The notes: a model not told the origin generated them from the sequence alone. DNA of 64,000 nt from Pseudobutyrivibrio sp. MD2005 (GCF_000621865.1 NZ_JHXE01000015.1:1-64000), one strand, 5' to 3'. Positions 24,495 to 34,033 are shown, counted from the stretch's first letter. Numbers and translations are program-made.

Positions 24495-25223
24495 ATGGAC
24501 TGGATTATTATTAACTTGTTTGTCATTTTTATGGGAATATCTCTTTTGGTAGGTCTTCCTATGTATTTTCGCAGGAAAAATGCATTGGATGCTTATAAAA
24601 AAGAGTTTGAAGAATATCTTAAAAACATGGTTAAGCTTGATAAGCAATATGCAGCTTATATTCCTCAGCTTAACAAGAATCTCAATATTATTAATCACTG
24701 GTTAAAAACCGGAAAAGATCCAACTGAATCAGAAGAAGAATCCGAAAAAGTAGAAAAAGAAGATAGATTTTTTGCAGGCTTGATGAGTCCTCTTGAAGCA
24801 AAAAAGTGGAAAGAAGCTTTGAAAAATGCCACAGCAGAAGAAATAGAAGATATGGATATCAAGGCTCTTCGAGTAAATGAATTTGCGGTAGAGGGCATGG
24901 ATCCATCTGATGTGGAACAGACTGAAATGAACTTCTATTATTCGGAAGACTTTGGTGAGAGCATTTACTACTGTGTAACACCGCAGGCAATGACAAAACA
25001 CCTATATAAAAACATTATATTTTTTACTACGGCACGTCCTACCAACATACCACTTGTATATCCATATAAGTATGAAGGGGCACAGATGCTGTCTCTTTAC
25101 AAGCATCCAGCTCAGACAGTTTGGTTTCTTCAGAACTGGAAACTGATAAGAGAAGGCTTGGAATCAGCTTATGTTGAGGTGCCTGAGTTAGACGAATGTG
25201 TTACGGACGATTTTGACTTGTAG
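24495..25223 (+). CDS. hypothetical protein with N-terminal TM segment
   Basis: A 242-aa protein, not recognised. One TM helix opens it (about residues 3-24, IIINLFVIFMGISLLVGLPM), then a charged helical region (EESEKVEKEDRFFAGLMS) and a mixed C-terminal domain. I start at ATG 24495 just after GAGGTG; a GTG at 24486 would add three residues. It lies 21 bases after the coiled-coil gene and is likely co-transcribed. Confidence 0.7.
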   Translation: MDWIIINLFVIFMGISLLVGLPMYFRRKNALDAYKKEFEEYLKNMVKLDKQYAAYIPQLNKNLNIINHWLKTGKDPTESEEESEKVEKEDRFFAGLMSPLEAKKWKEALKNATAEEIEDMDIKALRVNEFAVEGMDPSDVEQTEMNFYYSEDFGESIYYCVTPQAMTKHLYKNIIFFTTARPTNIPLVYPYKYEGAQMLSLYKHPAQTVWFLQNWKLIREGLESAYVEVPELDECVTDDFDL

Positions 25224-25335
25224 CATGGCATGATGCTTTAGTTCGCTAACGTATTACCGTGCTGTGCTGACAAATGTCCGTAATAGATGTACAATCTTAC
25301 CTGTTGCGAAATTTTTAGAAATAGCAGGTGAGAAT

Positions 25336-26187
25336 ATGAAAAAGATATTAAAGACCGCATTAATTGTTATTTTAGGAAACTTTATTTACGCATTTGCGGT
25401 AGCATTCTTTTTGGAGCCTTCAAAGCTCATTACTGGTGGCGGAACAGGTATAGCGCTTTTCGTCCACCATATGTTTGGAATAAAAACTTCCTTAGTTGTT
25501 TTGGCAATCAATACCTCATTGTTTTTGGTTGGGCTAAAAATAATGGGCCGTAGGTTTGCTGCAAATACACTTCTTTCAACATTCTGTATGCCGGTAGAGC
25601 TACATATCTGTGAGTTCCTGGCATCTAAAATCACACCTGTTGATGATATTTTTCTATGCACTGTTTTCGGAGGCCTTCTCATAGGCGTTAGCCTTGGAGT
25701 TGTAATCAGAACAGGTGCTTCTACTGGTGGCATGGATATACCACCTATTGTTATCAATAAATACACAGGAATTCCAATTTCAACCCTGATGTGGGGATTT
25801 GATGTAGTAATTTTATGTATTCAGGCAATTTTTACAAATAAAAATCTAGTATTGTATGGAATTATACTCGTTATTCTGTATACTATTACATTAGACAGAA
25901 CTCTTATCCTTGGAAAGGCTAGAACTCAGATAAAGGTTGTAAGCAAAAAGAGTGACGAAATCAGACAATCAATCCTTAGAGATATCGATAGAGGCGTAAC
26001 GGTGATGTATGGTCGAACAGGATATCTTGGGAAAGAAACTGAGATAACTCTTTCAATTGTTACACTTAGAGAGCTGGCAAGGGCTGAGAAGATGGTGCAC
26101 GAAATAGATCCAGAGGCATTTATTATCGTTAGCCGAGTTTCCGAAGTTAGAGGGCGAGGATTTACACAGCAGAAGAAGTATTTGTAA
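25336..26187 (+). CDS. YitT-family membrane protein
   Basis: A 283-aa protein with five or six TM helices followed by a cytosolic DUF2179 domain (TEITLSIVTLRELARAEKMV, DPEAFIIVSRVSEVRGRGF). Glycine-rich FLEPSKLITGGGTGIAL and RTGASTGGMDIPP are family signatures. The transported substrate is unknown. I use the ATG at 25336 (MKKILKTALI); an upstream in-frame start at 25264 would add 24 unlikely residues. Confidence 0.9.
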   Translation: MKKILKTALIVILGNFIYAFAVAFFLEPSKLITGGGTGIALFVHHMFGIKTSLVVLAINTSLFLVGLKIMGRRFAANTLLSTFCMPVELHICEFLASKITPVDDIFLCTVFGGLLIGVSLGVVIRTGASTGGMDIPPIVINKYTGIPISTLMWGFDVVILCIQAIFTNKNLVLYGIILVILYTITLDRTLILGKARTQIKVVSKKSDEIRQSILRDIDRGVTVMYGRTGYLGKETEITLSIVTLRELARAEKMVHEIDPEAFIIVSRVSEVRGRGFTQQKKYL

Positions 26188-26209
26188 TAATTTGATAAAG
26201 GAGAGTGTT

Positions 26210-27688
26210 ATGCCAGTATTTGATTTTGCACAGGACGAAAAGGAAAAGGGTGAGGCAATTAAGACTTACACTACATTTCAGTCCGATGAACCAGAAGCCA
26301 CTGTAGAGAAGCCTATTTTAGTGCTTGAAGATGTAGATGGTAAGCTTGAACATCACATCAACGGTGTATTTACTAATCCACTTTCAAGGACCAGCTTTGA
26401 GGCTGAGCTTTTTGATGGTGTACATTCTTCAGATATTATAAAAGTAGATTCAAGATTTGTAAGCTTGCTTGGCTGGTTGGGAGAGAATCGTATCCCTGTA
26501 AGACTTTCAGGCCATGTCACAGACGAGGGTTATGCAGTTTGCAAGATTAGAGAGACTGGAATCGGCAACGGAAAGCTTTCTTCAGAAGATGGATTTTTGC
26601 AGTTTATGTTAGAGCGCTTATTTGCATCAAATGCTCCATCGGAAGAGGAGCTTGATGATGATGAGGCAGAAGATGGCGATGATATGAAGCTTACCAGCAT
26701 TCAGTCCATTACCGATTTTATCACATGTGCCGGAAGAACATTTCCAGACAACATTCGTCTGTGGGCAAGAAGAAATCTTGCTGTTGCAAAATCTTCTGAA
26801 GTTACAATAGAAGAGAGACGTCATGCGCAAAGAGCTCTTTCTATAATGACAAGCATTCAGTGGAAGAGTGATTATTTTGAGGCAATTGATCCTGTAGAGG
26901 CCAGAAGAATCCTTGATGAGGAGCTGTATGGTCTTGAATCTGTAAAGCAAAGAATCATGGAGACAGTAATACAGGTCAACAGAACACATACACTTCCAAG
27001 CTATGGTTTGCTTCTTTGCGGGCCTGCTGGTGTTGGTAAATCCCAAATCGCATATGCGGTAGCTAGAATTCTCAAGCTTCCATGGACTACACTTGATATG
27101 AGCTCAATCAACGATCCAGAACAGCTTACAGGTAGCTCAAGAATCTACTCAAATGCTAAGCCTGGTATTATTATGGAAGCATTTGCAAACTCAGGCACCA
27201 GCAATCTTGTATTTATTATTAATGAGCTTGATAAGGCTAACTCAGGTAAGGGCAATGGAAATCCAGCTGATGTACTGCTTACACTTTTAGATAACCTTGG
27301 ATTTACAGATAATTATATGGAATGTATGATTCCTACAATGGGTGTTTATCCTATCGCTACAGCAAATGTTAAGGCAGATATTTCTGCACCACTTATGTCA
27401 CGTTTTGCGGTTATTGATATTCCTGATTACACAGTAGAGGAGAAGAAGGAAATCTTCCGTAGATTCTCTCTACCTAAGGTGTTAAAGAGAATGGGAATGA
27501 GCAGTGAGGAGTGTCAAATCACTGAAGATGGCCTTGATGCTTTAATGGAGAAGTTCGTTATTTCAACTGGCATAAGAAACGTGGAGCAGGCTGCAGAGCA
27601 CTTGGCAGCAAACGCTCTCTATCAAATTGAGGTTGATGGAGTTGAATCTGTTACCTTCGATAGAAAAATGGTTGATAAACTTTCGTAA
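26210..27688 (+). CDS. AAA+ ATPase, Lon/MoxR-like module
   Basis: A 492-aa protein. The N-terminal 220 residues are not recognised and include an acidic linker (EEELDDDEAEDGDD). The AAA+ core has Walker A GPAGVGKSQIA (about residue 270), Walker B LVFIINELDKAN, sensor 1 IATAN and an arginine finger in SRFAVIDIP. The lid domain (about 405-490) resembles Lon, but no protease domain follows. A remodelling ATPase of unknown target is the safest call. AAAGGAG is five bases before the ATG at 26210. Confidence 0.8.
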   Translation: MPVFDFAQDEKEKGEAIKTYTTFQSDEPEATVEKPILVLEDVDGKLEHHINGVFTNPLSRTSFEAELFDGVHSSDIIKVDSRFVSLLGWLGENRIPVRLSGHVTDEGYAVCKIRETGIGNGKLSSEDGFLQFMLERLFASNAPSEEELDDDEAEDGDDMKLTSIQSITDFITCAGRTFPDNIRLWARRNLAVAKSSEVTIEERRHAQRALSIMTSIQWKSDYFEAIDPVEARRILDEELYGLESVKQRIMETVIQVNRTHTLPSYGLLLCGPAGVGKSQIAYAVARILKLPWTTLDMSSINDPEQLTGSSRIYSNAKPGIIMEAFANSGTSNLVFIINELDKANSGKGNGNPADVLLTLLDNLGFTDNYMECMIPTMGVYPIATANVKADISAPLMSRFAVIDIPDYTVEEKKEIFRRFSLPKVLKRMGMSSEECQITEDGLDALMEKFVISTGIRNVEQAAEHLAANALYQIEVDGVESVTFDRKMVDKLS

Positions 27689-27778
27689 ATGGGGTTTACA
27701 AAAAGTTGTTTTTTATGTTATGTTTTTTATGTACAATTCAAACAATTAAATTCTAAATTAAATGAAAGGAGAACAGCT

Positions 27779-27862
27779 ATGGACAAATCAGACAGTCATG
27801 GGCGATTATGTAGCGACGAGACATTTTTTATATACGTGGATAGCTGTTCTTTTATGATATAG
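27779..27862 (+). CDS. 27-aa leader peptide upstream of mgtE
   Basis: A short frame with a strong ribosome site (AAAGGAG) encodes MDKSDSHGRLCSDETFFIYV and seven more residues. Its start and end lie in complementary arms (GAACAGCTAT 27771-27780 and ATAGCTGTTC 27840-27849), so ribosome passage would open a 10-bp stem. A U-tailed terminator follows 30 bases later, before mgtE. This is the layout of an attenuator. Acidic leader peptides that stall or destabilise ribosomes at low Mg2+ are known for mgtA/mgtC in enterobacteria; a similar role here is an inference. Confidence 0.6.
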   Translation: MDKSDSHGRLCSDETFFIYVDSCSFMI

Positions 27863-27890
27863 TCGAAAGAGCTTTATTTTCATGTTGATT

Positions 27891-27933
27891 AAGAATGTCA
27901 TCGTCTCTTGGAGCAATATGACATTCTTTTTTT
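27891..27933 (+). terminator. terminator/attenuator in the mgtE leader
   Basis: AAGAATGTCAT pairs with ATGACATTCTT, followed by seven Ts, ending 16 bases before the mgtE start. Being upstream of, not after, the gene, it must be read through for expression. No magnesium M-box sequence is evident in 27689-27949. Confidence 0.85.
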
Positions 27934-27949
27934 GTTAGCGGAGAACAAC

Positions 27950-29338
27950 ATGGAAACAAAAGAGATATTAGAAGACAACAAGATCAAAGAAATCATTGAT
28001 TTACTTCGTTCACACCTTGACGCAGAAGAATTGATGGAGGCTTTGGACGATTATCATGAGAATGATATCGCTGAAGCGTACGAGTCACTGGATACAGAAG
28101 ACCGACAGAGACTCTTTGGAATCTTAGGTGCTGAGCGTCTATCAGAAATCTTTCCTTACATTGAAGACGTAGGAGAATATTTAGCAGAAATTACTCCAGA
28201 GCAGGCTGCCGATGTCCTTGAAAACATGGATGCCGATGATGCGGTTGATGCTCTTGAGGATATCGAAGATGAGGAGCAGAGAGAGCAGCTCATCGCCCTC
28301 ATGGATAAGGATGCATCTGCCGATGTACGACTTATCAATTCCTACGATGAAGATGAAGTAGGTAGCATGATGACTACTAACTTCATAGTTATCAAGCAGA
28401 ATTTTTCGGTTAAGCAGGCAATGCGTTCTTTGATTTCTCAATCTAAGGACAATGATAACATCAACACAATTTACGTAGAAGATGATAATAACAAATACTG
28501 TGGAGCCATCGAGCTTAGAGATTTGATTCTTGCTAGGGATTACACACCACTTGATGACATCATCAGTCACAGCTATCCAAGTGTTAAGGCGGAGGCCCAC
28601 ATTTCGGATACTATCGAAGATTTAAAGGATTATGCGGAGGATTCAATTCCAGTTCTTAATCCAAACGATGAGATTATCGGTGTCATCACATCTCAGGATA
28701 TCATCGAGGCCGTAGATGATGAGATGGGTGAAGACTACGCTAGGTTGGCCGGTTTGACTGCAGAGGAAGATCTCAACGAAACCTTGCCAGAGAGTATCAA
28801 AAAGCGTATTCCATGGCTTTTACTTTTGCTTGGACTTGGCCTTGTTACAAGCTCAGTTATCGGTATTTTCGACAAGGTTGTAGCTTCGGTTGCAATCGTT
28901 GTAGTGTTCCAATCACTGATTCTTGATATGGCAGGAAATGTTGGTACACAGTCACTGGCCGTTACCATTCGTGTGCTTATGGATGAAGAAATTTCAGGTC
29001 TTGAAAAGGCTAAATTCGTTCTTAAGGAAATGCGCGTTGGTGGTACAAATGGATTGATTTTAGGTGTACTTGCTTTATTCTTTGTGGCACTATACCTTCA
29101 TAGCTTAAAGGGATACATTTGGTTTGCAGCATTTAAGGTATCTTCGATTGTAGGATTCTCACTATTTATTGCGATGATTGTATCAAGCTTTATTGGCACA
29201 ATCATTCCAATCTTTTTCCACAAGATTAAGGTTGACCCTGCTGTAGCATCTGGTCCACTTATCACTACCGTAAATGATTTAGTTGCTGTTGTTACATATT
29301 ATGGATTGGCAGGCTTGCTTTTGGTAGGTCATATTTAA
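27950..29338 (+). CDS. mgtE: MgtE magnesium transporter
   Basis: A 462-aa Mg2+ channel. An acidic MgtE N domain (about 15-125) and two CBS domains (about 130-255) form the cytosolic Mg2+ sensor. The pore domain has five TM helices (about 290-460) with the conserved NVGTQSLAV and the pore aspartate in VDPAVASGPLITTVND. High cytosolic Mg2+ closes such channels. I start at ATG 27950 after GCGGAG; a longer frame would run into the terminator hairpin. Expression is probably controlled by the leader peptide/terminator just upstream. Confidence 0.95.
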   Translation: METKEILEDNKIKEIIDLLRSHLDAEELMEALDDYHENDIAEAYESLDTEDRQRLFGILGAERLSEIFPYIEDVGEYLAEITPEQAADVLENMDADDAVDALEDIEDEEQREQLIALMDKDASADVRLINSYDEDEVGSMMTTNFIVIKQNFSVKQAMRSLISQSKDNDNINTIYVEDDNNKYCGAIELRDLILARDYTPLDDIISHSYPSVKAEAHISDTIEDLKDYAEDSIPVLNPNDEIIGVITSQDIIEAVDDEMGEDYARLAGLTAEEDLNETLPESIKKRIPWLLLLLGLGLVTSSVIGIFDKVVASVAIVVVFQSLILDMAGNVGTQSLAVTIRVLMDEEISGLEKAKFVLKEMRVGGTNGLILGVLALFFVALYLHSLKGYIWFAAFKVSSIVGFSLFIAMIVSSFIGTIIPIFFHKIKVDPAVASGPLITTVNDLVAVVTYYGLAGLLLVGHI

Positions 29339-29356
29339 TAGAAGATAGACGTTTTT

Positions 29357-29405
29357 ACCTGTAGGATATAGGCTTTTAAAGTGCTTATTCCTACAGGTTT
29401 TTTGT
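29357..29405 (+). terminator. terminator after mgtE
   Basis: ACCTGTAGGA pairs with TCCTACAGGT (perfect 10 bp), then six Ts. Confidence 0.92.
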
Positions 29406-29594
29406 TTCCTATATTTTGTGTGTGAATTCACAAACTCTACATACTTTAACACAAAATATTGTAGAAAGAATGGGGCGATTGGTATAAAATATAGTTAAGA
29501 AAAACCTTTCGGTAACATCTATAAAAGGTTCCCTGATATGCGAGGAAAAAGAAGCTTATCAGGGCTGAAATTTAATAAAAGGAGCGTGACCCCT

Positions 29595-30878
29595 ATGAAG
29601 AAGAATTACGTTTTAGACACGAACATTTTGATTCACTGCCCTACAGCAATTTTCGGTTTTGACGACAATAATGTCATCATCACTACAACCACGCTACAAG
29701 AGCTTGACTCAAAAAAGACAGCTTATGCAGAGGTCGGATATGGCGCCAGAGAAAGCATTCGAAACATCGAATCAATCGAGGGTGACTATGCAAACGGGGT
29801 TACGATGCCAAATGGTGGCACTTTTAAAATTGCCAAAGAATCTGAGTTTGAGAAGCTGGTTCCAGCTGAGTATTCACTTGATCGTCCTGATAACAGAATA
29901 ATAAATGGTGTGCTTGGCATCGCCAAACAATCAGACTTGGAAACTATTCTTGTTACAAATGATATTTCAATGCGAATAAACGCTACAATGTGTGGCTGTG
30001 TTGTTCAAGGCTATCACAACGAAATGATTCTCGATAACGAGAATTACACAGGTCGTAGAGATATCCTTCCAGAAGATATCGAAAGTCCATTTAATAAAGG
30101 CTTTATTGAGAATGAATTTGGTATTTGCCGGGAAGGCAGCAATTCGGCTCTATACACATTCAAGACAGACGGATGGCACATCCTTAAGGACCGTGATTAT
30201 TACACACCTTACTGCCAGCCACGAAATGTGGGTCAGAGATTTGCACTATATGCACTTCTTGCTAATCCGGAAGAATTGCCACTTGTTATTTTAAAAGGTA
30301 GTGCTGGTACAGCTAAAACTTTCTTAGCTCTTGCAGCTGGATTACAGGGCTATTACCACAACGGATTCGATAGAATTATGATTACCAGAAGTAACACTTT
30401 ATCAGATAATGATTTAGGATTTTTACCTGGTGATTTGGAAGAGAAGATGACACCGCTCATCGCTCCATTTATGGATAATCTTCAGGTTCTATTGAAGGGG
30501 CAAAATGAAGAAAAAGAACAGATAAAGATGCAGATTGAGGACATGTTTGATACTGGTATCATCGAGATTTGTTCTTTGGCATACATGCGCGGACGTTCAT
30601 TAGTTAATTCATTCATTATCGTTGATGAAGCACAAAACTGTACCATCGGTCAGATTTTGGAAATCATCACACGTGCAGGCAAAGGCTCAAAGGTTGTGCT
30701 TCTTGGAGATCCAGATCAGATTGATTCTCCAAAGCTTGATAGAAAGAATAATGGACTTACTTTTGCGGCAGAACGTATGAAGGGCTCAAAGCTTTGTGCA
30801 CAGATTACATTTGAAGAGAGTGAGACTGTTAGAAGTCCACTTGCGGCAGAAGGTGCAAAGCGCCTGGTTATTAAATAA
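29595..30878 (+). CDS. PIN-PhoH ATPase (YlaK-like)
   Basis: A 427-aa protein. The N-terminal PIN nuclease domain (about 1-140) has the acidic residues in YVLDTNILIH, LQELDSKK and VTNDISMR. The C-terminal PhoH domain is a P-loop ATPase: Walker A KGSAGTAKTF and Walker B FIIVDEAQNC. Such fusions are thought to unwind and cut RNA. The ATG at 29595 follows AAAGGAG; the upstream frame to 29538 lacks a site. Single gene followed by a terminator. Confidence 0.92.
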   Translation: MKKNYVLDTNILIHCPTAIFGFDDNNVIITTTTLQELDSKKTAYAEVGYGARESIRNIESIEGDYANGVTMPNGGTFKIAKESEFEKLVPAEYSLDRPDNRIINGVLGIAKQSDLETILVTNDISMRINATMCGCVVQGYHNEMILDNENYTGRRDILPEDIESPFNKGFIENEFGICREGSNSALYTFKTDGWHILKDRDYYTPYCQPRNVGQRFALYALLANPEELPLVILKGSAGTAKTFLALAAGLQGYYHNGFDRIMITRSNTLSDNDLGFLPGDLEEKMTPLIAPFMDNLQVLLKGQNEEKEQIKMQIEDMFDTGIIEICSLAYMRGRSLVNSFIIVDEAQNCTIGQILEIITRAGKGSKVVLLGDPDQIDSPKLDRKNNGLTFAAERMKGSKLCAQITFEESETVRSPLAAEGAKRLVIK

Positions 30879-30915
30879 GCTACTATTTCTTTTGTTATAA
30901 TATATCCTCCTTTTC

Positions 30916-30950
30916 GGGATTCCCTTAGTTTTCTAGGGGAATCCCATTTT
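30916..30950 (+). terminator. terminator after the PhoH gene
   Basis: GGGATTCCC pairs with GGGAATCCC, followed by ATTTTTG. Confidence 0.9.
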
Positions 30951-31008
30951 TGTGTCTGGCTAAATTCTTAAATAATTGTAAAGAATTCTAAAATTTCAAC
31001 TGTACTAC

Positions 31009-31036
31009 TTGAAATAATACGGTAAATATGTATACT
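31009..31036 (+). promoter_or_regulatory. promoter of the DUF3298 lipoprotein gene
   Basis: TTGAAA (31009-31014), a 16-bp spacer and TATACT (31031-31036), about 40 bases before the start codon. Confidence 0.6.
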
Positions 31037-31076
31037 GATGAAAAAGAGGAATAGTTTTAATTAATGGAGGTATGTA

Positions 31077-32381
31077 ATGAAAAGGAGATTAGCCTTAATT
31101 TTAGCTTGCCTTTGTGCATCCACAGCAATCGTGGCTTGTAGTAATCAGTCAGATGCAGAATCTAAAAAAGAAAGTACTAAAGAATCTACAACGGTAGAGA
31201 ATAAGGATAAAGAAGAAAATGAGGAGGATGTAGAAAAGGTAGCTACAGCGCCTAAATATGCAATTACATCAGTCGCAGCAGAGGATTATCAGTATTTCAC
31301 TGGTGGAATTGAGTGTATCCAGATTACTGATGATGATCATCCGGAGCTCCAAGCTGCTTTAGATGATATGTTTTCAGGTATGGTAAAGACCTTCAATCAA
31401 ACTGCAGATACTATGAATAGTGATGCTACTGAAGAAAACAAATCAAACAAAGAGTACGCTGATGAGAATCCTGATATTGATTACTATGAGACCACTTACT
31501 CAAATGATGTGTCTGTGGAGGTAATTAGAGCGGATGCTAAAATATTTAGTTTTGTAGTTTATGATTATTTATATCAAGGCGGAGTCCACGGCATGACTGG
31601 AGAGTCAGGCTACACCTTTGATGTTGCTACTGGAAAGCAGCTTTCTCTTAGTGATTTTGGTGATGAAGCTACTATTGAAGATACAGCTATGAATTACATC
31701 ATCAAAACAATAGATGAGTCAACTCAGGAATCGAAAGATATGTTATTCCAGGATGACGGAATAATTTCTGGATATGAAGATGGTATAAAGACTTCTTTTG
31801 ACGGAGAGGCATGTCCTGAGTGGTATCTTGATAATAGAGGGATAGTATTTTTATTCCAGCAATATGAAATTGCACCATATGCAGCAGGCATTATTAGCTT
31901 TACAGTGCCATACTCTGAGATAGAAGGCTTTAATGAGGCATATATTCCTGATGATGAATTCTACAGTACTCAGCTTTCGGAGTTAGGTTTCAATGAGTAT
32001 ATTGATGTTGATAATGATGGAACGATGGACACTTTCTATGCCCTGACTTCTGCGGAAGATGATGGAAGCTATACTCATAAAATCTTTATCAATGATAAGT
32101 CTAGTGATGAGGCTTGTGATGAGTATTCTTATGTAACTGATTACTTTATCCATACTAAGGATGCAAATTATATTTTAAGTTCATGTGAAGGTGAATTTAT
32201 TACACTGTACCTTGTTTCAGATGGATATATTAAATCGCTAGGTTCGATTAAGCAAGATGTAGGAGCTGTAAAGGAGATTAAGGACGGCTCGATAGTCATT
32301 GCAGATAGAGCATATGATGAAAACGGCGTATCTTGGGGCGAAGAGAAGGTTGTTAAATATTCTAAAAAAGGTTTAGAATAA
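31077..32381 (+). CDS. DUF3298/RsiV-like lipoprotein
   Basis: A 434-aa exported lipoprotein. The signal peptide ends in a lipobox (IVACSNQ, Cys at about residue 21) and a long charged linker follows (about 25-60). The middle (about 140-285: YQGGVHGMTGESGYTFDVAT, GKQLSLSDF, IISFTVPYSEI) matches DUF4163/DUF3298, the extracytoplasmic part of the lysozyme-sensing anti-sigma factor RsiV. There is no cytoplasmic anti-sigma segment, so it is not an RsiV itself. The C-terminal 150 residues contain a calcium-like DVDNDGTMD stretch. A lysozyme-binding or envelope role is possible. Confidence 0.82.
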   Translation: MKRRLALILACLCASTAIVACSNQSDAESKKESTKESTTVENKDKEENEEDVEKVATAPKYAITSVAAEDYQYFTGGIECIQITDDDHPELQAALDDMFSGMVKTFNQTADTMNSDATEENKSNKEYADENPDIDYYETTYSNDVSVEVIRADAKIFSFVVYDYLYQGGVHGMTGESGYTFDVATGKQLSLSDFGDEATIEDTAMNYIIKTIDESTQESKDMLFQDDGIISGYEDGIKTSFDGEACPEWYLDNRGIVFLFQQYEIAPYAAGIISFTVPYSEIEGFNEAYIPDDEFYSTQLSELGFNEYIDVDNDGTMDTFYALTSAEDDGSYTHKIFINDKSSDEACDEYSYVTDYFIHTKDANYILSSCEGEFITLYLVSDGYIKSLGSIKQDVGAVKEIKDGSIVIADRAYDENGVSWGEEKVVKYSKKGLE

Positions 32382-32416
32382 AAACAGACAACTTAATCAG
32401 TTGAAAGGGGGCTTTT

Positions 32417-33403
32417 ATGAAGAAGAGATTATTAGCATTAATTATTGCGGGAATAATGCTATTTGCCGTAGGATGCGGCAGTGCAGACAGCAGTGATAGC
32501 GGTACTTATGAAGCTGCTTCAACAAGCAATGCATATTATTCTAAGAATGCCGCTGGCTTTGAGGAAGCTGCTGAAGTAGCGGATGTAGCTGATGTTGAAT
32601 ACGAAGGTGATGATGTAGGCAGCACTGATTTTGATGCAGACAGCACAGGTTCTGAATCAGATATTGATTTAGATGGCTACGATACTAGCAGAAAGCTTGT
32701 GTACACTTCATATATCACCCTTGAATCAAAAAAATTTGATGAAGATGTTGCTACAATCAAAGAAATTGTCACCAAAAATGGTGGATACTTTGAATCAACC
32801 TCTGTAAGTGGTAATAAGGAATACGGCAATCGAGGTGCGGGTTTCGTGGCACGCATCCCATCTGATAAATATGAAGCATTCATGGGAAGCGTTGGTGATG
32901 TTGGCTCACTAACCTACAAGAGTGAATCTGTGGACGATATCACATCAAGCTATGTGGACGTACAGGCCAGATTAAAGAGCCTTAATACCAAACTAGAGCG
33001 TCTGCAGGAGCTTGAGAGCAATGCCGAAAATGTTACAGAGCTTCTTGAAATCGAGGACAGAATCAACGAAGTTCAGTATCAAATTGAAAGCTACACAGCC
33101 CAGATGAAGACATTCGATGACCAGGTGGATTACAGCACTGTAAGCATCGATATCACTGAGGTTGCCACATACTCTGAAGTAAAAGCTGACAGCGCATGGA
33201 ACCGCTTCGTAGAAGCATTCGGCGCCTCCTTCGTAGGCTTTGTAGAAACTGTCCAAGAAATCGTAATTGCGATAATTTATTTGCTACCATATATTTTAAT
33301 TATTGCAGTAGTAATAGTAGTTATTGTTGTTGTAAGAAGGAGAAAAAAGAAAGCTCGCGAAGTTAAAGCCATTCAGGCAGATGAATCATCTAAAACTGAA
33401 TAG
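32417..33403 (+). CDS. DUF4349 lipoprotein with C-terminal TM helix
   Basis: A 328-aa envelope protein. A lipobox (FAVGCGS) is followed by an acidic, low-complexity linker. The DUF4349 domain (about 95-270) contains YTSYITLESKKFDEDVATIK, an ARIPSDKYEAFM segment and a coiled coil (RLKSLNTKLERLQELESNAE). One TM helix near the end (about 288-310) is followed by a basic tail (RRRKKKAREVK). It lies 35 bases after the previous lipoprotein gene and is probably in the same operon. Confidence 0.88.
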   Translation: MKKRLLALIIAGIMLFAVGCGSADSSDSGTYEAASTSNAYYSKNAAGFEEAAEVADVADVEYEGDDVGSTDFDADSTGSESDIDLDGYDTSRKLVYTSYITLESKKFDEDVATIKEIVTKNGGYFESTSVSGNKEYGNRGAGFVARIPSDKYEAFMGSVGDVGSLTYKSESVDDITSSYVDVQARLKSLNTKLERLQELESNAENVTELLEIEDRINEVQYQIESYTAQMKTFDDQVDYSTVSIDITEVATYSEVKADSAWNRFVEAFGASFVGFVETVQEIVIAIIYLLPYILIIAVVIVVIVVVRRRKKKAREVKAIQADESSKTE

Positions 33404-33524
33404 ATTTTATAGTTGGTGAAATCAACTAGAATAAATACATTGATAAATTCCAGTTTGTTGGGCATTTTAAAGAAAAAAGAACTCGAGAACCTCCAGTTTG
33501 AAGAATTAAATAATTGAATTGTTA

Positions 33525-33551
33525 GAGCCTGCCCTTGTGGCGGGCTCCTTT
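33525..33551 (+). terminator. terminator preceding hairpin array 2
   Basis: GAGCCTGCC/GGCGGGCTC stem, the same sequence as at 13726-13755, followed by CTTTTAG. Confidence 0.65.
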
Positions 33552-33556
33552 TAGTG

Positions 33557-33895
33557 AAGGTATAATCTTGGGCTGATATGGGAGGTGGTTATACCTTTTA
33601 TAATTTATGAGGGATTAATATGAAGTCAAAAAGGTATAACTGGCTTGGGAATTTATGGCGGGTTATACCTTTTGGTAGTCAATGAAACATTATATTGAAG
33701 TCAAAAAGGTATAACCAGAGTGGGAATTTATGGCAGGTTATACCTTTTGGTGGGCGATGAGACACTATATTGAAGTCAAAAAGGTATAACTAGCGAGGGA
33801 TATTATGGCAGGTTATACCTTTTAGTGAGCTATGGAACATTATATTGAATCTAAAAAGGTATAACTAAGAGCAATAATTATAGATGGTTATACCT
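33557..33895 (+). repeat. multi-hairpin repeat array 2 (five hairpins)
   Basis: A second copy of the 13.7-kb array with five hairpins about 75 bp apart (near 33557, 33631, 33705, 33780 and 33855). The first hairpin (AATCTTGGGCTGATATGGGA interior) and last (AACTAAGAGCAATAAT interior) match array 1 almost exactly, while the three inner ones differ from array 1's four. Arms are again AAGGTATAAC and GGTTATACCTT. Here the last right arm is intact (GGTTATACC). A segment before it (33418-33462, CTAGAATAAA...GATAAAT...CAGTTT) also matches 15679-15713. This fills the gene-free stretch 33404-34033. Confidence 0.9.
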
Positions 33896-34033
33896 ATTTA
33901 TTCAGCAAGTAGAGCCTGTGAATTTTTTTTGTTACCAATTTTTAAATTGTGTGTTCATTGATGGATGAGGATTCTGTATAATTGAAGACAGTTAAATTAA
34001 CAAATCGGCAGTTTGTAGGGAGATAAGGTTATA

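Noticed and set aside
27689-27949. M-box magnesium riboswitch before mgtE
   Set aside because: I could not find its conserved core; the region is instead filled by a leader peptide, a long-range stem and a terminator.
13713-33552. The shared GAATTGTTAGAGCC sequence at both arrays as attL/attR of a 20-kb element
   Set aside because: The DNA between is core metabolism (ddh, mgtE, phoH and others) and the shared part is a repeat-array head, not a short recombination core.
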